Of a stretch of 56,413 bases of DNA, positions 7,803 through 16,385 are shown piece after piece; the first letter of the stretch is position 1, and each line of letters opens with the position of its first letter. Origin of the DNA: Bacteroidota bacterium (GTDB taxonomy: Bacteria > Bacteroidota > Bacteroidia > Chitinophagales > Chitinophagaceae); the NCBI GenBank assembly GCA_018267575.1, contig JAFDYF010000006.1, forward strand, positions 1 through 56,413. The letters are read 5' to 3'. The position numbers and the translations under genes were made by a program. The notes beneath the pieces are model-generated. The model searched no databases. It was not told where the DNA came from and saw nothing but the letters and a program-made list of their open reading frames with translations.

Positions 7803-10601
7803 CTAATTGCTGAAACTATATCTCAAGGAAAGGGAGACGGAAGTACCATATTTCCCTTTGTAAATCATTTTATCCTGAAATGGTTGGTAATGGATATTGG
7901 ATGGGTTTGCCTCATATTTATAGTACCAAGAAAAAGGCTGTGCCAATAAATCGCTGATGGTGAGTTTGATGGTCAACCTATCTTCTTTCAATATTTTTTT
8001 GCTGAACTGTAGGTCGATCATATCCCTTGAACTCTCAAAAATGTTTAGTCCAGCACCATCCACAGCCCTGTACTTTAACCTAGGGCCAATGCGGTTGTAC
8101 AATAGGTTCACCGAAAAGCCCTGATCCTTCGAAATATAATTGAGCCCCCCGTTGATCAGGTAGGGTGATTGGCCCTGCATGGGGCTATTGCTGGATTGAT
8201 CGCCAAAATGCACCCCGCCTTTTATATAGGTGGCATTGGTATAAAAAATCAAGTGCTTAAAAAAATCAGCCCCAAAAAAATCCAGTTTTTTTCTCACTTC
8301 GAGTTCGGCACCATAGGCATAGGCATATCCGGCATTTTGGTAGGAAAGCACATCATTGCCCATATTGGTCTGTTCAATGGGGGCATCAAAATATTTGTAG
8401 AACAAACTTCCCGAAAGCACTTCCCCCGCATCGGGGAACCATTCATATCGGAAGTCGGCATTGGTATTCTTGCATCTTTTTAAATTGGGATTGCCACGCA
8501 GCACCAAGTAGTTGTCATAATCGAACACGCTATAGTCAGCCAACTCCCGAAACTCTGGCCGGTTTACCGCTTGGGAGACTGATAATCGTAGGTTGGTTTT
8601 GTTATTCAGCGCATAAGTGAGCAATGCAGACGGGAGGATATCGATGTTCTCATATTGCTTGCTGGTTTTTCCAGTGGCACTCAGTTCTTGATAATATCTT
8701 TCCATCCTAGCTCCCCAGGTGAGTTTTATTTTATCCGACAATTTATTGTCGAGCATCAGGTAAGCCGCGTTCATGAGTGCCGAGCCATGATAGTCAGTGG
8801 AATTGGTTTCAATATTGGCAACTGTCAAATTGTAGCGGTCGATATTTTCTGTTGAAAAGATATTGCTCCAAGAACTTGTTTTTGTTTCTGGGATGGTGAC
8901 CCCTAAAAAGGAGAGGCTGGCATATCCGAGCGCATCTACATTGATGGATCGTTGGCGATAATAATCGAGGGTTCCAAATTTTAGTTTCTGGCTTTTGCCC
9001 CACCATTTAAACTCTTTGCTGGCATTGGCAGAGGCACCATATATGTTTTCCAATAGAAAAGAATACACACGGCCAGCATTGCGGATATCGGGAGAGTTCT
9101 CGTTGCTCAACTTCAGATAGTAGTCGCCATCAAAATTTTCTGGAGAGCGGAAGGTCAATACTTTTTGATCGGGCTGGTTACGATAGGTTATACTATAGCT
9201 TAGGTTCCAGTCAAGCGACCAACTGTTCCCCACTTTATGAAAACCCTCCAGTACAGAACTCAGTAGCCCATTGCCACTAGCCTCATTGAACATGCTTTTA
9301 ATATAGAAAGGGCTGGAGGGGTCAATTTCATAATTAATTCCTGTGCGGATCCCCAGGGATTTTACAAAATTGTTGTTGAAAAGGTTTTTAAAAGCAATCT
9401 TATTCTTTTTAAAGGAATAACTCAGGTTGAGCATTGCCGTTAAATTGTTCTTTTCATCGTAGTTGGAAGTATGATAACCGTACAAAAAATATTTTTGTAT
9501 ATCGTAGTCATCTCTTTTTTTGTCTATCACTGCTCTTCCATTACTGTATCCCAACGAATAGATATACCCGAATTTTCTGCTATTCTTTAAAAGCAGCGTA
9601 TTTCCTCCGGTATAAGAAATGCTGAGGGAAGGCATACTTTGATTGGCGGGTGCAAAGCCATAGGTATTGGGAAAAAGTTTGGTCACTTCTTTTTTGAATG
9701 CAGGGCTTTGTGAAACAAAACCGTTTTTGTTTCGGGCATAGGCCCCCGGGATCAATCTGGAGCCATCGAAAAAACCCATATTGTCCAAGGAGCCATTGGG
9801 ATAGCCAGTATAGAAATTCTTTCCCGTGGTCAATGAATTATAGGAAGTGGATACCGATAGCTCGCTGATCTTTTTGGTTGGGTAATCTTTGGTAATGATT
9901 TTAATGGCACCCCCTGAAAAATCGCCGGGCAGGTCGGGGGTAGGCGATTTATAAATCACCAGGTTGTCAACCACAGAAGAAGGGATGATGTTAAAAGCAA
10001 ATGCTTTTTTATCGGCTTCGGTGCTGGGCAGGAGGGCATTGTTCAATAGCGAAACATTGTACCTTTCGCTAAGCCCCCTGATCACCACAAATTTATTTTC
10101 CTGTATCGAAGTGCCGCTTACTCTTTTTAGCACATCTCCTGTATTTTTATCAGGTGATTTGCTGATCAGTTCAGCAGAAATGCCATCGGAAATAGATGAA
10201 CCAATTTTTTGTAAAGTATATAAAGTTGCTTGGGCTTCTTTTCTTGCAGAAGCTTTTACAATCACCAGTTCGAGTTGCTCCCTGTTTTTTTGCAATGAAA
10301 TATTCAAGGGTTGCAACCCTTCATTTTCGACAGTCACATCTGTGAGTTGCTTGGATCGATAGCCGATACTACTGATGTTGAGGGTATAGGTCTTGTTTTT
10401 TTCAAGCAAAAGAAAAAATCCCCCATCAACATCGGTGCTGGTGCCTTTAATCGACTGATCGGATAGGGTAATGGACGCACCCACAACCGGCCCACCGGTT
10501 TCGGCATCTATTATTTTTCCTGCGACCCTTTCTTTTTGTGCAAACAAAATGGAGGGGAGGAAAAATAGACAAATCAATACGCACGATTTTTTTCTCATCA
10601 A
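7803..10601 (-). CDS. TonB-dependent outer-membrane receptor with carboxypeptidase-regulatory-like N-domain
   Basis: A 932-residue receptor. The signal peptide (CVLICLFFLPSILFAQ) is followed by a CarboxypepD_reg-like beta-sandwich (about residues 24-110, with GKIIDAETGGPVVGASITL), a plug domain (VIRGLSERYNVSLLNN, then SGGAIKIITKDYP) and a 22-strand-type barrel ending in a terminal aromatic-Ser-Asn (SLRYSFSN). It is the first gene of an operon with the beta-helix lipoprotein. Its promoter region carries four TTAA motifs at 11-bp spacing, which resembles a PhoB/PhoP binding site, so phosphate or a phosphorylated compound is a reasonable guess for the cargo. That is inference; the sequence itself does not show the ligand. 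Confidence 0.9.
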   Translation of the reverse strand: MMRKKSCVLICLFFLPSILFAQKERVAGKIIDAETGGPVVGASITLSDQSIKGTSTDVDGGFFLLLEKNKTYTLNISSIGYRSKQLTDVTVENEGLQPLNISLQKNREQLELVIVKASARKEAQATLYTLQKIGSSISDGISAELISKSPDKNTGDVLKRVSGTSIQENKFVVIRGLSERYNVSLLNNALLPSTEADKKAFAFNIIPSSVVDNLVIYKSPTPDLPGDFSGGAIKIITKDYPTKKISELSVSTSYNSLTTGKNFYTGYPNGSLDNMGFFDGSRLIPGAYARNKNGFVSQSPAFKKEVTKLFPNTYGFAPANQSMPSLSISYTGGNTLLLKNSRKFGYIYSLGYSNGRAVIDKKRDDYDIQKYFLYGYHTSNYDEKNNLTAMLNLSYSFKKNKIAFKNLFNNNFVKSLGIRTGINYEIDPSSPFYIKSMFNEASGNGLLSSVLEGFHKVGNSWSLDWNLSYSITYRNQPDQKVLTFRSPENFDGDYYLKLSNENSPDIRNAGRVYSFLLENIYGASANASKEFKWWGKSQKLKFGTLDYYRQRSINVDALGYASLSFLGVTIPETKTSSWSNIFSTENIDRYNLTVANIETNSTDYHGSALMNAAYLMLDNKLSDKIKLTWGARMERYYQELSATGKTSKQYENIDILPSALLTYALNNKTNLRLSVSQAVNRPEFRELADYSVFDYDNYLVLRGNPNLKRCKNTNADFRYEWFPDAGEVLSGSLFYKYFDAPIEQTNMGNDVLSYQNAGYAYAYGAELEVRKKLDFFGADFFKHLIFYTNATYIKGGVHFGDQSSNSPMQGQSPYLINGGLNYISKDQGFSVNLLYNRIGPRLKYRAVDGAGLNIFESSRDMIDLQFSKKILKEDRLTIKLTISDLLAQPFSWYYKYEANPSNIHYQPFQDKMIYKGKYGTSVSLSLRYSFSN

Positions 10602-10618
10602 ATAAATAAGTTGAGCGG

Positions 10619-10626
10619 CAAAAGTA
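10619..10626 (-). promoter_or_regulatory. -7 promoter element of the TonB receptor operon
   Basis: Read on the minus strand this is TACTTTTG, an exact match to TAnnTTTG, 18 nt before the receptor start codon. The usual TTTG -33 element is absent; the 11-bp TTAA repeats occupy that position, as expected for an activator-dependent promoter. Confidence 0.55.
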
Positions 10627-10636
10627 TTTTTGCCAT

Positions 10637-10676
10637 GTTAATCAATTATTAACCATTGATTAACTAATGATTAACA
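10637..10676 (-). promoter_or_regulatory. PHO-box-like array: four TTAA motifs at exact 11-bp period
   Basis: TTAA occurs at 10638, 10649, 10660 and 10671. On the plus strand three of them read TTAACC, TTAACT and TTAACA, each followed by five bases. Direct TTAAC-type repeats with an 11-bp period are the known binding pattern of PhoB/PhoP response regulators. The array overlaps the -33 region of the receptor promoter. It also contains a 10-bp inverted repeat (GTTAATCAAT at 10637-10646 against 10655-10664), so a dimeric regulator of another family is possible. Confidence 0.6.
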
Positions 10677-10931
10677 CATAATCGTAAATAATTACATATC
10701 AACTTATTACCAATGATAACCTTACTGAAAACAAAGCTTTTGGGATGAAATATTCATCATAAACCAACCTAATAAAGTAGGCAGGTTTTAGGAACAAACA
10801 TATGTGGAGGTCGCCATTATACATTAAGGAGTGGGTATTGTACCGCCGCTGTTGCTGTTGTGTGAAAGCCCATGGATAGCCCACCAACAGCCTATTCGAG
10901 ATATAGCTTTGGCACAGATTGATCCCCTGCC
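10677..10931. other. Intergenic spacer downstream of the GH92 gene
   Basis: Beyond the regulatory sites above, the stretch between the end of the GH92 gene and the receptor promoter shows nothing convincing. A 62-codon open frame on the minus strand (10699-10887) lacks any recognisable feature and is probably chance. Confidence 0.5.
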
Positions 10932-13154
10932 TTAATGTGGATGATCTTCATTTTTTGTTCCCCAGGTGGCGGAAGGCTTATCGCCCATGTAAAGCATGAG
11001 TTCCCCACCCTTCATGATATCGGCGTGTTTGATATAGGATTTGGTATAGGCCTTACCGTTAAGCATTGCCTTTTGCACATAGATATTTTCTTTGCTCAAT
11101 CCTTTTGCTGTCACAACAAATTGCTTGCCGTCAATAAGTGAAAGTTCTGCTTTGTCGGATTGGGGGGTTCCTATCACATATTCGCCACTCGCCGGGTTCA
11201 CTGGGTAAAAACCAATGGCACTGAATACATACCAGGCACTTGTCTGTCCACAATCATCGTTGCCAACCAATCCTCTGGGATCGTTGCGATAAAATGCACT
11301 CACCTGCTTTACTTTTTCCGCTGTTTTCCAAGGCATGCCCACATAATTATATAGATAGGGAATATGGTGACAAGGCTCGTTGCCATGCCAGAGCAGCCCA
11401 ATATATCCGTCATATTTATAGATGTTGGCCGTGCTGTCGGGTGGTCTGAGGATGTATAAAGAGTCAAGTTTTTCCGCAAACCGTTCGCCGCTGCCAAATA
11501 GCTGTACCAGTCCGGGAATATCCTGCGGAACATACCAAGTAAATTGCCATGCATTTCCTTCGGCATAGGCCCGCGTATTACCAATGGATTCATCAAAGGG
11601 GCTAAAGGGGGTAATCCATTTACCGCTGCTGTCTTTGGGTCGTATAAACAAAGTAGCGGGATCAAAAAGATTTTTCCAGTAGCCGCTGCGCTCCATAAAA
11701 ATCTTGTAATCATTTTCTTTTCCCAACCGTTTAGCTACTTGTGCGATGCACCAATCATCAAATGCATATTCCAAAGTAGTCGTAACACTTGCATCTTCTT
11801 TTTCAAATGGAATAAATCCTAATTTCCGGTACCAGTCTGTGGCCCGGATATTTTGAGCAGCACTCTTCTTCATCGCTTCAAATGCTTCTTCATAATCAAA
11901 ACCTTTAAAACCTTTCAACATGGCATCGGCTATCACGGCTACCGCATGATAGCCTTTCATGGTATTTGTTTCGGACACATACAAATCCCAAACCGGCAAA
12001 AGTCCATATTGCCTGTAAAAACTAAGCAGGGAATTGATGATATCGGGAATCCGCTCCGCTTGTGTGATGGTCAACAAAGGATTTTCTGCACGGAAAGTAT
12101 CCCAAAATCCATTGATGGTATAGATGTTTTTGCCATGTATTATTTTTTGTTTATCGATACCCCGGTAATTGCCCAAAGCATCGTCAATACGAATTGGGGC
12201 AAGACAAGTATGGTAAAGCGCCGTGTAAAAAACAGTCTTAAAATTTTCATCCGTCGAGGTGATTTTTATTTTTTCCAATTCTCTTTCCCAAATATGCTCA
12301 GCGGATTGCTTTACCGCGCTAAAATCCCAGTCTTTTACTTCTTGTAGACCGGCCAACGCACCTTCCACATTAGCCGTACTCAATGCCACCTTCAGCAAAA
12401 CCTGTTCGCCTTTTTTTGTTGAAAAAACAAGGCAGGCCTTCACATCCCTGCCAATAGCTTCCGCACCTGGTTTCATTACCCTACTATCACTGAAGAGTAC
12501 TACATCGCTTACAGGCTTGCTAATCTGGGCAGCAAAATAAATATGCCGGTCTTTTGAGAAAGAGGAATTGGAAATTCTGTATCCAACAAAGGTGGTTGCA
12601 TTTATTTTTTTGATATAGCAGTCTGTTGTCACTTCGTCCCCTGCACCATAACCCAAGTCGAGCCGGATCATCGCTTTTTTGCTTTCGGGGAAAGTGTAAC
12701 GATGGAAACCACATCTTTGGGTTGTCGTTAATTCTGCCCGAATACCAAAGCTTTTCAACATCACGGAATAGTAGCCGGGGCTGGCGCTTTCTTCACGGTG
12801 AGATATATCGCTACGGATATCCTTGTCCGTTGGCGCCTGCCCCAGCATCGGCAAAACAGAAATATCACCCAATGCGGGGCGACCCGTGCCACTCAGGTGC
12901 GTATGGCTAAACCCTTTAATCATGTTCTTGGTATAGGAGTAGCCAGAACAATAACCTTCATACTTGTCTTTTTCTGTCAACCCATTATCGGGGCTCAATT
13001 GCACCATACCAAAGGGCAGCGTTGCCCCGGGATAACAGTTGCCTTCAAAAATAGTCCCGATAAAAGGGTTCACATATTTGGTCAAGTGCAACTGGCCGAA
13101 AGCGTGGGCCAATATCAAAATGGTGGCTAATGAAAGGATGATTCTTTTTATCAT
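10932..13154 (-). CDS. GH92 family alpha-mannosidase
   Basis: A 740-residue periplasmic or surface enzyme with an N-terminal signal (about residues 4-20, ending AFGQ). Glycoside hydrolase family 92 comprises calcium-dependent exo-alpha-mannosidases that remove terminal mannose from N-glycans and mannans. Family hallmarks are VNPFIGT near the start, GYSYTKNMIKGFSHTHLSG, the general-acid Glu532 in EGNAWQ, and Asp633-Asp634 in GNDDCGQTSAWYVFSA. Length is normal. It is not next to a SusC/SusD pair, and a 330-bp gap separates it from the downstream TonB receptor, so it may be transcribed alone. The precise linkage specificity (alpha-1,2, -1,3 or mannose-phosphate) cannot be told from sequence. Confidence 0.93.
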   Translation of the reverse strand: MIKRIILSLATILILAHAFGQLHLTKYVNPFIGTIFEGNCYPGATLPFGMVQLSPDNGLTEKDKYEGYCSGYSYTKNMIKGFSHTHLSGTGRPALGDISVLPMLGQAPTDKDIRSDISHREESASPGYYSVMLKSFGIRAELTTTQRCGFHRYTFPESKKAMIRLDLGYGAGDEVTTDCYIKKINATTFVGYRISNSSFSKDRHIYFAAQISKPVSDVVLFSDSRVMKPGAEAIGRDVKACLVFSTKKGEQVLLKVALSTANVEGALAGLQEVKDWDFSAVKQSAEHIWERELEKIKITSTDENFKTVFYTALYHTCLAPIRIDDALGNYRGIDKQKIIHGKNIYTINGFWDTFRAENPLLTITQAERIPDIINSLLSFYRQYGLLPVWDLYVSETNTMKGYHAVAVIADAMLKGFKGFDYEEAFEAMKKSAAQNIRATDWYRKLGFIPFEKEDASVTTTLEYAFDDWCIAQVAKRLGKENDYKIFMERSGYWKNLFDPATLFIRPKDSSGKWITPFSPFDESIGNTRAYAEGNAWQFTWYVPQDIPGLVQLFGSGERFAEKLDSLYILRPPDSTANIYKYDGYIGLLWHGNEPCHHIPYLYNYVGMPWKTAEKVKQVSAFYRNDPRGLVGNDDCGQTSAWYVFSAIGFYPVNPASGEYVIGTPQSDKAELSLIDGKQFVVTAKGLSKENIYVQKAMLNGKAYTKSYIKHADIMKGGELMLYMGDKPSATWGTKNEDHPH

Positions 13155-13668
13155 GGTGTTACTTAAAATATTTCAGCAGGAATAGATTTTAAAGTTAGCA
13201 TTCTTGAAATAATGTTTAACTATTAATAACCACTTTAGGGCAACAAGCATCTACAAATACTCAACCGTTCATTTCGAACCCGTTGAAGAACAGGGACACC
13301 AAACAAAGGCATGCAGGGTGTGAAATCCCCTGTTATCAATCGGCTGAGGATTTCTCACCAAGCGGGCATGCATTATGTTACAAGCTCATGATGTGGGGCT
13401 CGACGGCTGACATTCGGACGCAAGTGATGTAGCAAAGCGTTGTTTGATGATCAAGCTTTCCTGCTGCCAATCTGCATCTTTTGAAATTGCATTCACCCAT
13501 CAAACAATCAAAACATCGTTTTTCGCAAAGCCTGTTTTGAACCTTGTTCAACCGCCTTCTATAATGGTATAGCAGAAAAAAATAATGTCATTCAATATTT
13601 TTTCGATAAATTTATAACCTACACCTTCCTATCAAAGAATTCTCCCTAAAACTTAACCCCATTAGTAC
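13155..13668. other. Divergent intergenic region with a long-spaced inverted repeat
   Basis: About 510 bp separate the divergent GH92 and FAD oxidoreductase genes. A perfect 10-bp inverted repeat (TTGTTTGATG at 13440-13449, CATCAAACAA at 13498-13507) encloses 48 nt. No ORF, tRNA or exact TAnnTTTG promoter was found. The segment from about 13260 to 13560 is more GC-rich than usual for spacer DNA here and could hold a structured RNA or a gene remnant. Confidence 0.4.
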
Positions 13669-15594
13669 ATGTCAAAGAAGAAAGTAATTATTCTGGGCGG
13701 AGGTGTGGCTGGTATGAGTGCAGCGCATGAGTTGATAGAACGAGGTTTTGAAGTGCAGGTTTTTGAAAGAAAAATATCCCTTCCCGGCGGCAAGGCCCGA
13801 TCGGTGCCCGTGCCTGACCCCGATGCTGGCCCACATTATAACCCCTTGCCGGGTGAACATGGCTTCCGGTTTTTTCCGGGCTTTTACAGGCATGTCATCG
13901 ATACCATGAAGCGCATCCCTTTTCCGGGGAACAAAAATGGCGTGCTTGATAACTTGGTTCCCGCACCCAAAGCGATGCTGGCCAGGATGGGGTATCCCCC
14001 AACGGTGATCTTGGACCGTTTCCCCCAATCATGGGACGATTTTAAATTTTTATTGAGCAGCCTTCATTTGCCCGAAGGGCTTCCCAAAGAAGATGCGGAT
14101 TTTTTTGGGCTTAAAGTTTGGCAACTCATGACCAGTTGCAAGTCACGCCGTGAAAACGATTATGAAAGAATGGGCTGGTGGCAATTCACCGAGGCTGAGA
14201 ACCGCTCCAAAGCATATCAATCATTATTGGCCGGTGGCTTGACACGTACCTTGGTCGCGGCCAGGGCACAGACTGCCAGCACCAAGACCGGTGGCGATAT
14301 TTTTTTACAGTTGCTTTTTAATATGGCCAACCCGGATATCCCCACCGACCGGATATTGAACGGTCCCACCAACCAACAATGGCTTTTCCCATGGCACCAA
14401 TACTTGGTGGATAAGGGAGTGGATTACCGTTTTCTCTCCGACGTGAAAAAACTCGAGTGTGTGGACGGGAAAATAACCGGTGTATGGATCGAAAAAGAAG
14501 ACCCCAATACCGTTAGCCCAGATGCTGTGGGAGTGGACGCTGATAAAAAATGGGAAAAATTCACGGCCGATTATTATATCTGTGCGGTACCGATCGAAGT
14601 GGCCGCCCCCTTGATCATCGAAGACCTGCTGGGGCTCAATGGCACTGTGCTTGGATTGGTGGACAAGGTCATCAAGAATACTGACCTGACCGATCCGAGC
14701 ATATCCGTAGAGGATGTGGTGAACAATGAGTTAGAAAAAGCGGCCATCATCAAAGCCGACCCCACCTTGGTGGGCATGATCAAACTTTCCTACGATGTAT
14801 CCTGGATGACAGGGGTGCAATATTATCTGAACGAAGTGGTGACCCTCAATCATGGGCATATCATATTTGCGGATAGCCCTTGGGCCGTTACTGCCATTTC
14901 CCAATCACAGTTCTGGCCCAATTTCCCGATGAGTGAATTTGCCGATGGAAAAGTAAAAACGGTTTTGTCCTGCGATGTTTCCAATTGGGACCAACCGGGC
15001 ATCCTGCTTTGGCCAAAGGATGATGATACAGCCGCTGACCCGGTAACCGAAAATGGGGTTTATAAGATTGCCAAAAAATGTACACCCGAACAGATCAAAA
15101 AGGAAGTGTGGGCGCAAATGAAAAAATCATTGGTGGTGGATGGTAAATCCATGTTGTCCGATGAGATGATCCATACTTGGTTTATCGATCGGGATATTAA
15201 ATTCGAAGGGGATTATTTTAGCAAGAACAATGAACCCTTGCTCGTGAACAAAGTGGACACATGGCGATTGAGGCCCTGTAGCTACTGTGCCATCCCGAAT
15301 CTGTTTTTTGCTGCCGACTATGTGCGTACCCATACCGATCTGGCAACCATGGAAGGCGCCAATGAGGCGGCACGTCGTGCGGTGAACAATATACTGGAAG
15401 CATCGGGTGATGACTCTACCCCTTGTGAAATCTGGGACTTGCACGAACCTTGGTTATTTGCCCATTTGCGCAATCACGATAAAAAACGTTATTTAAACGG
15501 GCTGGTATGGAATGCACAATTCCCTTGGTGGGTAAGACTTTTCCAGTGGATACTTTCTTTGTTCAAGAAGGGTGCGCAAAAATCAAGTGCTTAG
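13669..15594 (+). CDS. FAD-dependent amine oxidase/carotenoid-desaturase-like oxidoreductase
   Basis: A 641-residue flavoprotein. The N-terminus holds a Rossmann FAD-binding motif (Gly10-x-Gly12-x-x-Gly15 in ILGGGVAGMSAAHEL, Glu33 at the end of beta-2), followed by GEHGFRFFPGFYRHVIDTM. That signature is typical of the phytoene-desaturase, isorenieratene-synthase and hydroxysqualene-dehydroxylase superfamily. The C-terminal FAD motif is FFAADYVRTHTDLATMEGANEAARRAV. No signal peptide. It is probably the first gene of a three-gene unit with the membrane terpene-cyclase-like protein (122 bp downstream) and the adenylate cyclase. The partner suggests an isoprenoid substrate; this is inference. Confidence 0.8.
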   Translation: MSKKKVIILGGGVAGMSAAHELIERGFEVQVFERKISLPGGKARSVPVPDPDAGPHYNPLPGEHGFRFFPGFYRHVIDTMKRIPFPGNKNGVLDNLVPAPKAMLARMGYPPTVILDRFPQSWDDFKFLLSSLHLPEGLPKEDADFFGLKVWQLMTSCKSRRENDYERMGWWQFTEAENRSKAYQSLLAGGLTRTLVAARAQTASTKTGGDIFLQLLFNMANPDIPTDRILNGPTNQQWLFPWHQYLVDKGVDYRFLSDVKKLECVDGKITGVWIEKEDPNTVSPDAVGVDADKKWEKFTADYYICAVPIEVAAPLIIEDLLGLNGTVLGLVDKVIKNTDLTDPSISVEDVVNNELEKAAIIKADPTLVGMIKLSYDVSWMTGVQYYLNEVVTLNHGHIIFADSPWAVTAISQSQFWPNFPMSEFADGKVKTVLSCDVSNWDQPGILLWPKDDDTAADPVTENGVYKIAKKCTPEQIKKEVWAQMKKSLVVDGKSMLSDEMIHTWFIDRDIKFEGDYFSKNNEPLLVNKVDTWRLRPCSYCAIPNLFFAADYVRTHTDLATMEGANEAARRAVNNILEASGDDSTPCEIWDLHEPWLFAHLRNHDKKRYLNGLVWNAQFPWWVRLFQWILSLFKKGAQKSSA

Positions 15595-15716
15595 TTGTGT
15601 TTAATGTGGTAAGCGATTTTGGTAGTTGTAGTTTTTTTTTCAGGTTATTGATCGCAAGATATTTCCCAAAATCCAATGTCCTATTTTACTAACCCAAATA
15701 CCTAAATCGGTTTGAT

Positions 15717-16385
15717 ATGTTGTTAAACATTCTTAACCTAACAGATTATACAGTACCAGAGCAAATCTTCTTTTTGATCGGTTGTCTTTGTTGGGTGGCC
15801 ATTTATATTTTGGTGATCCGAGGGGCTGTCAAATTGCAGTACATCGAAATACCGATAATGGCCGTTTGCGCCAATATCAGTTGGGAATTTATCTGGAGTT
15901 TTTTGTTCAAGACCAATATGGGCGAACTCTATGTTTGGGGTTATCGGCTTTGGTTTTTCCTGGATTGTTTCATCCTCTATTTTCTCTTCCAATATGGCGC
16001 CAAGCAACTGATCAGCGACCAATTTAAAAAAACCTTTCCTTGGATCGTGGTGGGCAGTTTGGCTTCTTGGCTTTTTATGTTGTTCTTCTATATCAAAAAC
16101 TACGACTACCCTATTTCGCATATGGGTGCTTATTCGGGTTATATCATCAATTGGATGATGTCGATGCTTTTTATCACGTTGTATGTAAGAACCAGCAACA
16201 AGGTCTTTTTTTCATTGGCCAACAATTGGCTGAAGCTGATCGGCAATGGCTGCATCAGCATTTTTTGTTTTCTTAAATTTAATGATTGGTTTTTGTTTTC
16301 GGTAATCATTGTAAATACATTTTTAGATCTTGTTTATCTAATTATCCAGATCAGGGATGAAAGAAAATTAAAGGCTGCATTATGA
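15717..16385 (+). CDS. Seven-helix membrane protein resembling Pyr4-type terpene cyclases
   Basis: A 222-residue integral membrane protein with about seven predicted helices (residues roughly 16-36, 46-62, 75-95, 107-126, 137-155, 163-178, 188-210). The motif ANISWEF, with Glu57 at the end of the second helix, matches the NxxWE signature of the membrane-bound Pyr4/PaxB terpene cyclase family. In Pyr4, Glu63 and Asp218 are essential; Asp204 near the C-terminus here (NTFLDLVY) is a plausible counterpart. Bacterial relatives such as DmtA1 cyclise prenylated aromatics. No prenyltransferase is nearby. The gene overlaps the start of the adenylate cyclase by 4 bp (ATGA), implying translational coupling. 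A non-enzymatic membrane role cannot be excluded. Confidence 0.6.
   Translation: MLLNILNLTDYTVPEQIFFLIGCLCWVAIYILVIRGAVKLQYIEIPIMAVCANISWEFIWSFLFKTNMGELYVWGYRLWFFLDCFILYFLFQYGAKQLISDQFKKTFPWIVVGSLASWLFMLFFYIKNYDYPISHMGAYSGYIINWMMSMLFITLYVRTSNKVFFSLANNWLKLIGNGCISIFCFLKFNDWFLFSVIIVNTFLDLVYLIIQIRDERKLKAAL

Noticed and set aside
10699..10887. 62-codon minus-strand frame between the GH92 gene and the TonB receptor
   Set aside because: No conserved features and low-complexity content; probably chance.
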